From Cloacibacillus sp. (lineage in GTDB: Bacteria; Synergistota; Synergistia; Synergistales; Synergistaceae): 6,120 nucleotides of DNA. Of the stretch, positions 1 to 4,926 are shown piece by piece. The position numbers and the translations under genes were made by a program. Where the stretch lies: positions 1 to 6,120 of the forward strand of contig NZ_JAJBUX010000058.1 in NCBI RefSeq assembly GCF_020860125.1, in the 5' to 3' direction. Each line of letters opens with the position of its first letter. Position 1 is the stretch's first letter. Under the pieces are notes generated by a model. That model saw nothing but the letters and a program-made list of their open reading frames with translations. It searched no databases and was not told the DNA's origin.

Positions 1-19
1 GTCGTTTTTTGTGTTATTT

Positions 20-55
20 ATTCTGTGCGTAACAAGGGCGTCGTTCCACCCGGTC
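20..55 (+). rRNA. 5S rRNA gene, 5' part, cut by an IS
   Basis: Positions 41-55 read TCGTTCCACCCGGTC, the usual 5S sequence leading into loop B and helix III. The continuation of that sequence (CCATGCCGAACCCGGC) resumes at 1578, beyond the insertion sequence. The core lies about 27 nt from the expected gene start, which puts the 5' end near 20. The first bases (ATTCTGTG) pair only partly with the intact 3' end around 1707-1720, and no good partner for the helix II strand ACTCCATCG (1602-1610) is visible. The 5' arm therefore looks decayed or replaced. The exact 5' boundary is uncertain. Confidence 0.6.
48..55. repeat. Target site duplication, left copy
   Basis: ACCCGGTC directly precedes the left end of the insertion sequence and recurs at 1570-1577 directly after its right end. 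Eight bp is the usual duplication length of the IS256 family. The match extends two bases further out (CC), but on the right those bases are the IS terminus itself, which pairs with the GG at the left terminus. Confidence 0.85.
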
Positions 56-85
56 GGTACCGTATAATTTTATGAGCACATTTTC
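56..85 (+). repeat. IS left inverted repeat (IRL)
   Basis: It starts GGTACCGTATAATTTT and ends GCACATTTTC. Compared with the reverse complement of 1540-1569, 22 of 30 positions match, including the first three bases and the inner ten. It contains a perfect TATAAT at 63-68 facing into the element. Confidence 0.85.
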
Positions 86-150
86 ATGAGATCCATCAGA
101 GTTTACGGAGCACCGATCCAGGATCATAACCTATTAATGAACCGGGCTGT

Positions 151-168
151 AACTATCTGTTCATAGTT
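151..168 (+). other. Small hairpin in the IS leader
   Basis: AACTAT (151-156) and ATAGTT (163-168) form a perfect 6-bp stem around CTGTTC. There is no T-run of terminator type after it. It lies between the left IS end and the transposase promoter and would be present only in transcripts entering from upstream. Its role is unknown. Confidence 0.4.
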
Positions 169-190
169 CTTTCAAGAATTAGTGAAGGGA

Positions 191-219
191 TTGAAAGTAG
201 CCCTCCTCGCTGATATGTT
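191..219 (+). promoter_or_regulatory. Likely transposase promoter
   Basis: TTGAAA (191-196; 5 of 6 to the -35 consensus) is followed after 17 bp by TATGTT (214-219; 4 of 6 to TATAAT). Transcription would start near 226, leaving a leader of about 39 nt before the ATG at 265. The hexamers are judged by eye. Confidence 0.55.
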
Positions 220-261
220 AGCTTTGCGACAATCACACATACGAAGCAAAAGGAGGACTAT
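197..261 (+). promoter_or_regulatory. RNA structure able to mask the transposase RBS in read-through transcripts
   Basis: CCTCCT (202-207) is perfectly complementary to the Shine-Dalgarno core AGGAGG (251-256). Beyond one mismatch (C201/A257) the pairing continues as G200-C258, A199-T259, T198-A260 and the wobble G197-T261. TTTGC (223-227) also pairs with GCAAA (246-250) and can stack beside it. The upstream arm lies in the promoter spacer, so RNA started by the transposase's own promoter lacks it, whereas RNA entering from outside contains it. Function is inferred by analogy with IS10 and IS50. Confidence 0.5.
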
Positions 262-264
262 GTA

Positions 265-1491
265 ATGAACAATAACACAGAGCAGCATGAAAATCCAGAG
301 GCCCGCGCCAGACTTATCTCCATCAACGAAGAAGGAGTGCGCAGTCAATTGAGCACACTGGTAAAACAGACCGTAGAAGAAACGCTCAATGCTATGCTGG
401 ATGCGGAAGCAGACGAACTCTGCAAGGCTTCAAAATACGAAAGATCTCCAGAACGGGCGAGCACGAGAGCAGGCCATTATACAAGGACGTTCCATGCCTC
501 GGCTGGTCCGTTAAAGTTAAAAGTCCCTCGTTTAAGGAATGTGCCGTTTGAAACGGCTATCATCGAGCGTTATAAACGCCGCGAAGCTTCGGTAGAGGAA
601 TCCCTCATCGAAATGTATTTAGCAGGCGTGTCTGTTAGGCGCGTAGAGGATATAACTCAGGCTTTATGGGGCACAAGGGTAAGTCCGCAAACGGTAAGCA
701 CCCTGAATCAGAAGATATACGGCAAGATAGAGGAATGGAGAAACAGACCGCTGCATGTAGCTTATCCATATGTTTATCTGGACGGGATCTGGCTCAAACG
801 GAGCTGGGGCGGAGAGGTAAAGAACGTCTCGGTTCTTGTCGCTCTTGGTGTAAATGAATATGGAGACCGGGAAATAATAGGAGTCTCGGAAGGAGCAAAA
901 GAGGATAAGGCAAGCTGGTCGTCTTTTCTTCGTGAACTCAAAGAGCGCGGTCTTACCGGTGTTCGCCTGTTCATCTCAGATAAAAGCCTTGGTCTAGTTG
1001 AAAGCATCCCGGATTTCTACCCGGAAGCAGCCTGGCAGCGTTGTGCGGTACACTTTTATAGAGATATCATGAGAGCCGTGCCTAATACCAAAGTAGAAGA
1101 TGTGATTCGGCTTGTAAAGACAATCCACAGCCAGGAAAGCAGGGCCAGCTCGGAGGTGAAAGCAGTATTTGCAGTTCAGAGATTGAGAGAGATGAAGCTC
1201 AATAAAGCTGCCGATATCATAGAGAAAGGCGTATCTGAAACATTAAGCTATTATAGTTTTCTGCCCCAGCACTGGAAGCATATCAAAACCAACAACCTGC
1301 TGGAGCGAGTGAATAAGGAAATACGTCGACGCACACGGGTAGTCGGAAGCTTTCCCGACGCCAAATCAGCATTGATGCTGGTATCGGCTCGACTCAGGCA
1401 CATCATGTCATCGAAGTGGGGCTCCATTCATTATATGAATATGCAGCTTCTCTTTGATGCAGAGAGAAATAATGAACCGATAGCAATCTAG
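265..1491 (+). CDS. IS256-family DDE transposase (Mutator-like)
   Basis: This 408-residue protein is predicted to catalyse excision and integration of the surrounding IS by DDE metal-ion chemistry. Residues about 20-160 are an N-terminal region that probably binds the IS ends, containing the family-typical GPLKLKVPRLR stretch (81-91). The RNase H-fold catalytic core follows: D173 in YLDGIW, D239 in ISDKSLGL, and E347 in NNLLERVNKEIRRR. The QRCAVHFYR signature is at 258-266, with C260 and H263. The spacings D-66-D-108-E fit IS256 transposases, which are usually about 390-410 residues, so the gene looks full length. The loop after the second Asp reads DKS where many members have DG. ATG 265 is supported by AGGAGGAC at 251-258, six bases upstream. 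No frameshift or internal stop is present. It is the only gene in the element. Confidence 0.95.
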   Translation: MNNNTEQHENPEARARLISINEEGVRSQLSTLVKQTVEETLNAMLDAEADELCKASKYERSPERASTRAGHYTRTFHASAGPLKLKVPRLRNVPFETAIIERYKRREASVEESLIEMYLAGVSVRRVEDITQALWGTRVSPQTVSTLNQKIYGKIEEWRNRPLHVAYPYVYLDGIWLKRSWGGEVKNVSVLVALGVNEYGDREIIGVSEGAKEDKASWSSFLRELKERGLTGVRLFISDKSLGLVESIPDFYPEAAWQRCAVHFYRDIMRAVPNTKVEDVIRLVKTIHSQESRASSEVKAVFAVQRLREMKLNKAADIIEKGVSETLSYYSFLPQHWKHIKTNNLLERVNKEIRRRTRVVGSFPDAKSALMLVSARLRHIMSSKWGSIHYMNMQLLFDAERNNEPIAI

Positions 1492-1539
1492 TTGTTTAAT
1501 CGAAGACTAACGTCTTAGCGAGGAAAAAACATAGGCAAA

Positions 1540-1569
1540 GAAAATGTGCGCATAATTCTTGACGCAACC
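1540..1569 (-). repeat. IS right inverted repeat (IRR)
   Basis: The reverse complement begins GGTTGCGTCAAGAATTATGC and ends GCACATTTTC, matching IRL at 22 of 30 positions. On the + strand it contains TTGACG (1559-1564), a -35-like hexamer pointing out of the element toward the flank. Confidence 0.85.
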
Positions 1570-1577
1570 ACCCGGTC
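1570..1577. repeat. Target site duplication, right copy
   Basis: ACCCGGTC is identical to 48-55 and continues without a break into 5S rRNA sequence (CCATGCCGAACCCGGC), which shows the target was the 5S gene. Confidence 0.85.
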
Positions 1578-1640
1578 CCATGCCGAACCCGGCAGTTAAG
1601 CACTCCATCGTCGGTGGTACTACGGAGGGTATCCGTGGGA

Positions 1641-1700
1641 TGGCCAGGGAGCCAAATCAGTGTTTTTCTGATTTGTGCGAGTCGGCTAGTTTGTTTGTCA
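1641..1700 (+). other. Structured 60-nt insert in 5S loop E
   Basis: The insert holds a perfect 7-bp hairpin, AAATCAG (1654-1660) with CTGATTT (1668-1674) around TGTTTTT. AGCC (1650-1653) with GGCT (1684-1687) can close an outer stem. It begins with the palindrome TGGCCA followed by GGGA, which repeats the GGGA just before it. No ORF is present. It may be an expansion segment, an intervening sequence or a decayed mini-element; the sequence does not decide. Confidence 0.6.
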
Positions 1701-1729
1701 GAGTAGGTCGTTGCCGGAATTAATTTAAG

Positions 1730-1774
1730 CGAGAGAGGGAAGTCAAGTGAGACTTCCCTCTCTCGTTTTGTTTT
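1730..1774 (+). terminator. Strong intrinsic terminator after the first 5S copy
   Basis: A perfect 15-bp stem, CGAGAGAGGGAAGTC (1730-1744) with GACTTCCCTCTCTCG (1751-1765) and a 6-nt loop AAGTGA, is followed by TTTTGTTTTG. It lies 13 nt past the 5S 3' end, as expected for the end of an rRNA operon. Confidence 0.92.
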
Positions 1775-1784
1775 GTGAGAAGCG

Positions 1785-1864
1785 ATTATGTGGCGCGAGA
1801 CGATGGATGTTCGTCCGGTCCCATGCCGAACCCGGCGGTTAAGCGCTTCATCGACGCCGGTGTT
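1785..1864 (+). rRNA. Second 5S rRNA-like copy, 3'-truncated
   Basis: TCCGGTCCCATGCCGAACCC followed by GGCGGTTAAGCGCTTCATCG (1814-1852) is an unmistakable 5S core. CGATG (1801-1805) can pair with CATCG (1848-1852) as helix II. After GACGCCGGTG the sequence departs from 5S: helix IV, loop E and the 3' strand of helix I are absent. It starts with ATTATGTG, at the same distance (30 nt) from CCGGTC as ATTCTGTG in the first copy, so the two 5' ends appear related. It is most likely a 5S pseudogene. The 5' edge is approximate. Confidence 0.65.
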
Positions 1865-1904
1865 TGAGTTTAGTAAAGATGTGCTTGGAAAAGTTATTTA
1901 AAAA

Positions 1905-1934
1905 CCATCCTCTGAAAATCCGAGGATGGCTTTT
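1905..1934 (+). terminator. Weak intrinsic terminator after the second 5S copy
   Basis: CCATCCTC (1905-1912) and GAGGATGG (1922-1929) form a perfect 8-bp stem with a 9-nt loop, followed by CTTTT. The T-tract is short. An A-run upstream gives the minus strand some T-rich sequence too, so it may work in both directions. Confidence 0.6.
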
Positions 1935-2262
1935 AGGAGTGGTGTAAAAAGCCCTGTGATGTGGGCTGCGGAATGGTATTTAAAATAAAAGAGGCACCTT
2001 TCTCATCTCCGATGGCCGTCAGGGATGTGGAAAAAATGTCTCTTTATATCTTAATAAAAGCTAACATTTTTATTAAATTTATCTTAAAAATAAATGTTTA
2101 AGCATCTATTCCCTTGATGCTGGATATAATACTATTATATTAAGCTGATGTCAAGCAATTATTTTATGCTTATTTTTCATATAAATATGCTTAATATGGC
2201 ATATTTATTTTTATATGATTTATGTTCAATTATGTTATCCTTTATATTAATCTTTATTTCAT
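1935..2262. other. AT-rich spacer without a recognisable gene
   Basis: No credible ORF, tRNA or rRNA is visible. GC content falls to roughly 20-25% from about 2040 onward, far below the flanking genes. Inside it are an isolated TATAAT at 2125-2130 with no good -35, and a 10-bp perfect inverted repeat at 2181-2208. It separates the rRNA tail from the ANTAR remnant. Confidence 0.7.
2181..2208. repeat. AT-rich inverted repeat
   Basis: ATAAATATGC (2181-2190) and GCATATTTAT (2199-2208) are perfect reverse complements separated by TTAATATG. TTTTAT follows. It could be a protein-binding site or a weak hairpin; in sequence this AT-rich, chance is also possible. Confidence 0.4.
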
Positions 2263-2292
2263 TTGTTGATAATAATAGAATTAATATATAGT
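2263..2292 (+). promoter_or_regulatory. Possible promoter of a short transcript
   Basis: TATAGT (2287-2292; 5 of 6 to TATAAT) lies 15 bp after TTGATA (2266-2271; 5 of 6 to TTGACA), or 18 bp after TTGTTG (2263-2268). Both spacings are imperfect, and the AT-rich context makes chance matches likely. It would start RNA near 2299, just before a terminator-like hairpin. Confidence 0.3.
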
Positions 2293-2326
2293 ATTCTTTG
2301 CATGTTATGAAAGGCTTAGGCAACAG

Positions 2327-2372
2327 CATCCACGAAAGAGCGGCGAAGCCCGTCTCTTGCGGATGTTTTTTT
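2327..2372 (+). terminator. Hairpin with T7, intrinsic terminator-like
   Basis: CATCC (2327-2331) pairs with GGATG (2361-2365). Inside, AAGAG and CGG pair with CTCTT and CCG around a GCGAAG-type loop, with small internal mismatches. Seven T residues (2366-2372) follow at once. It lies before the ANTAR remnant and would stop RNA entering from the AT-rich spacer. Confidence 0.6.
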
Positions 2373-2379
2373 ATGGTAA

Positions 2380-2526
2380 ATATCCGCGGCGGAGTTCCTG
2401 TCGCGGCGGACGATAGAGGAAAGTGGCGCGCACCGATATATTGAAAAACGGGCGATGGACAGCCGCCGCTCCCGGCGCGAGGTGGCTGACGAGATCATCG
2501 CCAGGGAAACGCTTTTCAGCAGCTAA
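2380..2526 (+). pseudogene. Remnant of an ANTAR-domain regulator, C-terminal part
   Basis: After an in-frame TAA (2377-2379), 48 codons run to TAA at 2524-2526. The peptide contains RRTIEESGAHRYIEKRAMDS (residues 9-28) and then RRSRREVADEIIARE (29-43). This resembles the second half of an ANTAR domain: the conserved Ala-x-x-x-[I/L] helix, a KxAMD-type turn, then R/K-x-x-EVA-x-x-I. ANTAR domains bind paired stem-loops in RNA and act as antiterminators, usually behind a receiver or sensor domain. Here the receiver, linker and first helix (typically AKGxLM) are missing, no start codon with an RBS is visible, and a terminator hairpin lies immediately upstream. The piece reads as the 3' end of a gene whose front was lost. 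It ends 6 bp from the convergent stop of the EAL gene. The family call rests on pattern recognition only. Confidence 0.5.
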
Positions 2527-2532
2527 ACGGCG

Positions 2533-4674
2533 CTAGTTTTGGGCGTATATATATTTTTTCTCGAATTCCTCGGCGGGCATCGGGCGGTCGAAGAAAAAGC
2601 CTTGAACCGCGTCGCACTTAAATTTTTTTAGTATTTCAAGCTGTTCCTTCGTCTCGACTCCTTCGGCGACCACCGGATAGCCGAGCTTTGAGCAGAGCCC
2701 CACCATAGTTTCACATACGGTGTCGGCGGTCTTCTCGCCGCTGCCAAGCTGTGAGATCATGCTCCTATCGAACTTTATCTCCTTGAATTTGAGTGCGCTG
2801 AGCAGTGAAACACAGGAGTATTCAGAGCAGAAATCGTCGAGTGAGAGGCTGAAGCCGCGTCCGGTCAGTATCCTGCCTATCGAAACGAAGGTATCCTTCT
2901 CAATGTATCCCGCCGACTCCGTTATCTCTATGAGGATATATTCATGCGGAATGCCGTATCTGTCGACGATCTCCTCAATACGGTCCGCGATGCGGCTTTC
3001 GAGCAGGGTCGTGCGCGAAAAGTTCACCGATACGGGAATGATAGTCCTTTTTTCGGCGATCCACTTCGCTATGAGCTTGCAGACCTCTTCCAGCACAAAG
3101 AAATCGATGTGACGGATCAGCCCCTCTTTTTCAAGGGTGGGGATGAATTTTACCGGCGGGATCACGCCGTGATCGGGGCTGCTGTAGCGTATGAGAGCCT
3201 CCGCGCCGTAGAGGCCGCCCTCCGTGACGGTGATCTTTGGCTGGACGTAGACGATAAAGTGCCCTTGGGCGATCTCGGCGTTCAGGTTATCAAGTATTTT
3301 TTTGCTGTTATATTTGGATTTTCCCTCTATTGAGTTGTAATAGAGCTTTTTCTTCTCGATCATGTGCAGCTTGGCCTGATGGAGCATCTCACCGAGCAGG
3401 ATCTCCTTTTCAGACCAGGTATAACCGACCGCGATGCCGCATGAAGTTTTTTTACAGATATCTTTCTCCGCCGCCTCTACCCTTGCGACGAAATCGGGGA
3501 AGGTAATATCCTCGCAGATAATGATGAATTCATCGCCCTCGAAGCGGAAGAGCATATCCTCGGAAAAGTGTCTGTCCAGACAGGTAGCCGCTACCTTTAC
3601 GGTACTGTCGCCGGCCTCTGTGCCAAAGTCACGGTTCTGCTGGTCAAGGGCGTTGAGATTGCCCACCGCGACTCCGACGCGGCGCAGCTGTTCCTCAGAT
3701 ATCGCCGTCTTGTAGGCGTTGTAGCCGTTGCGGTTAGACAGCCCCGTCAGCGTGTCGTGATAAATGCCGTATTCCCGCTGGCAGCGCAGTCTATACTGGC
3801 CCATCTGGTGGGCGATAAGCAGCGTCAGAGTATTGAGCATGGAGAAGTTTCTCAGGTTAAGAGAGGGGTTATCCACGCCGACGTAGCCCCTGACCTCGTC
3901 TCCATCCGTGTACGGGACCATATAAAAAGCCCGGACGCCGCGGCTTTCCTGCCGCGCGTACTCCGCCGGATCGCTCTCTTTCAGCGTCTCAATGTCCTTA
4001 ACTATCATGGCGGTACCCTCGGCGAAGCAACGCTGCCGGAAGCGGGAGAGCTTCATGCTGCTCACGGAATTGATCTCGGAGGCGATCCCCGCACGGCACC
4101 ACTCATATGTATGGCGCATATCCAGCGACGGGCGTTCAAGCTCCAGCACATAGGCGCGGTCGGCGGAATAGAAATCGGCGATCGCCCGCAGGATGTCGGT
4201 GACGGATTTTTCCACGCCGTTGATGTTCCCCTGGTCCGCGAGGGCGCTGACGCAGCCCAACAGCGTATTTTCCGTGTGTATCTTGGTGGTGATGAGCCGC
4301 TCCATCTGCTCCTTTGTCTCAGCCTCTGTGATAGTCTGCAGGCGGAGCCTACGGCCGTTTACCTTTATAAGACGGTCACGCAGGACGACATGTCTGCCAA
4401 TGACCTTATTGATCTGTTCCCAGGCGTAGTATCTGTTTTCCGAGAGCCGCTCCGGCATACAAAAGGGGCATGGCGCGTCGCGGCCCTGCAGCACTTTATG
4501 ACAGAGGAGCTCTCTGACGTCGGCGTCCTGCGCGATACCAAACATACGGCGGCCGACGCTATTCATATACAGCAGACGATGGCTCTCGGTATCACTGATA
4601 TAGACGCCATCGGAGTAATCGTCCAACAGCCAGAAAGTACCGTCTCTGAAAAAATCAGCCGTATTATTATTCAT
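2533..4674 (-). CDS. PAS-GAF-GGDEF-EAL protein, probable c-di-GMP phosphodiesterase
   Basis: The 713-residue protein is predicted to hydrolyse c-di-GMP to pGpG in the cytoplasm; no membrane segment is evident. Residues about 10-115 look like a PAS sensor (DGVYISDTESHRLLYMNSVG), with cysteines C58, C69 and C72 in CHKVLQGRDAPCPFC. Residues about 135-295 resemble a GAF domain. The GGDEF domain (about 305-430) is degenerate: the signature is EGDEF (379-383) and the usual metal-binding Asp is N339 in NLN. The EAL domain (about 460-710) keeps E492 of EAL, N551, E583 of EITE, D613-D614, K634, E671 of EGVET and Q691. Loop 6 is DDFCSEYS rather than DDFGTGYS. The ATG at 4674 is preferred because GGAGGA lies 10 bases before it. 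The frame is open to an upstream ATG at 4815 (760 residues), but that start has no RBS and would lie upstream of the likely promoter. It is transcribed divergently from azlC. Confidence 0.9.
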   Translation of the reverse strand: MNNNTADFFRDGTFWLLDDYSDGVYISDTESHRLLYMNSVGRRMFGIAQDADVRELLCHKVLQGRDAPCPFCMPERLSENRYYAWEQINKVIGRHVVLRDRLIKVNGRRLRLQTITEAETKEQMERLITTKIHTENTLLGCVSALADQGNINGVEKSVTDILRAIADFYSADRAYVLELERPSLDMRHTYEWCRAGIASEINSVSSMKLSRFRQRCFAEGTAMIVKDIETLKESDPAEYARQESRGVRAFYMVPYTDGDEVRGYVGVDNPSLNLRNFSMLNTLTLLIAHQMGQYRLRCQREYGIYHDTLTGLSNRNGYNAYKTAISEEQLRRVGVAVGNLNALDQQNRDFGTEAGDSTVKVAATCLDRHFSEDMLFRFEGDEFIIICEDITFPDFVARVEAAEKDICKKTSCGIAVGYTWSEKEILLGEMLHQAKLHMIEKKKLYYNSIEGKSKYNSKKILDNLNAEIAQGHFIVYVQPKITVTEGGLYGAEALIRYSSPDHGVIPPVKFIPTLEKEGLIRHIDFFVLEEVCKLIAKWIAEKRTIIPVSVNFSRTTLLESRIADRIEEIVDRYGIPHEYILIEITESAGYIEKDTFVSIGRILTGRGFSLSLDDFCSEYSCVSLLSALKFKEIKFDRSMISQLGSGEKTADTVCETMVGLCSKLGYPVVAEGVETKEQLEILKKFKCDAVQGFFFDRPMPAEEFEKKYIYAQN

Positions 4675-4740
4675 TACAAAAATATCCTCCACCGCACCAT
4701 ATCTTTGATGACGCAGATTAAATAGCTTCCAAATATGTGA

Positions 4741-4769
4741 ATTATACACTACATTTCGCAGGTAAAAAA
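4741..4769 (-). promoter_or_regulatory. Likely promoter of the EAL gene
   Basis: On the minus strand a perfect TATAAT (4746 to 4741) lies 17 bp after TTTTTT (4769 to 4764), a poor -35. The start would be near 4734, giving a leader of about 60 nt that holds GGAGGA before the ATG at 4674. The weak -35 suggests help from an activator or another sigma factor; this is inference. Confidence 0.45.
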
Positions 4770-4876
4770 TAGTCCGCGGGGTAAAAATTATGCCTGTTTC
4801 CATTGTGTGGACCAAGCGGCCCGCAGGCAGGTGTGTGCCAAGGTAACGGCGGTTGTTATTTAAGGGCCCGGCGGGT

Positions 4877-4892
4877 ACAATTATATAATTGT
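4877..4892 (+). promoter_or_regulatory. 16-bp palindrome over the azlC promoter -10
   Basis: ACAATTATATAATTGT is a perfect palindrome and contains TATAAT at 4884-4889. Transcription from this -10 would begin near 4896 and give a leader of about 30 nt. No strong -35 is seen at 16-18 bp; TTTAAG (4859-4864) is 19 bp away. A dimeric regulator bound here would cover the promoter. In Bacillus, azlCD is controlled by the Lrp-like AzlB, but no such gene is present in the window. Confidence 0.45.
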
Positions 4893-4926
4893 TTCGTGAA
4901 AAATAAATATTTCAGAGGTGTTGCGG

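Larger units (their letters stand above)
56..1569 (+). mobile_element. Complete IS256-family insertion sequence, 1514 bp
   Basis: The element is bounded by 30-bp imperfect inverted repeats, flanked by an 8-bp direct repeat, and carries a single transposase gene. Its size, one-ORF layout, left end containing GTATAATTTTAT and 8-bp duplication all agree with the IS256 family. It is inserted in the same orientation as the 5S rRNA gene it splits, so rRNA transcription would run into it. Its base composition is nearer 46-48% GC by eye, lower than the genes to the right, as expected for a recent arrival. The ORF and both ends look intact, so the copy may be active. Confidence 0.9.
1570..1717 (+). 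rRNA. 5S rRNA gene, 3' part, with a 60-nt insert
   Basis: The segment carries the conserved 5S core CCCGGTCCCATGCCGAACCC and GGCAGTTAAGCACTCCATCG. Helix IV follows (ACGGA/TCCGT near 1621-1635), and the canonical 3' end GAGTAGGTCGTTGCCGG occupies 1701-1717. Between GTGGGA (to 1640) and GAGTAGG (from 1701) lies an extra 60 nt that ordinary 5S genes lack. Removing it restores GTGGGAGAGTAGG, which aligns with the E. coli loop E strand between A99 and G100. Together with 20-55 this is one 5S gene broken by an IS and enlarged by an insert. It is unlikely to yield normal 5S RNA, so other copies presumably exist elsewhere. Confidence 0.8.

Noticed and set aside
1503..1516. Terminator after the transposase gene (AAGACTAACGTCTT hairpin)
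   Set aside because: The stem is only 5 bp and no T-run follows.
1990..2035. Third 5S-like fragment (CTCCGATGGCCGTCAGGGATG resembles the 5S CCGATGG region only in part)
   Set aside because: Only about seven bases match the 5S consensus and the remaining 5S core is absent, so chance is the simpler explanation.
2316..2498. 60-codon minus-strand reading frame
   Set aside because: Its peptide is low-complexity and Arg/Ser-rich, it has no RBS, and the + strand over the same bases encodes the ANTAR-like peptide.
3568..4725. Long + strand reading frame (385 codons) opposite the EAL gene
   Set aside because: It is antisense to a protein with clear PAS, GAF, GGDEF and EAL motifs, has no family motif of its own, and has no convincing RBS.
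4675..4815. Longer start (ATG 4815) for the EAL protein
   Set aside because: There is no RBS before 4815, the extra 47 residues match no domain, and the likely TATAAT promoter (4741-4746) lies inside the extension. ATG 4674 has GGAGGA upstream.
4675..4926. c-di-GMP riboswitch or T-box leader in the divergent spacer
   Set aside because: Predicted leaders are only about 60 nt (EAL gene) and 30 nt (azlC), too short for either, and I see none of their conserved sequence elements.
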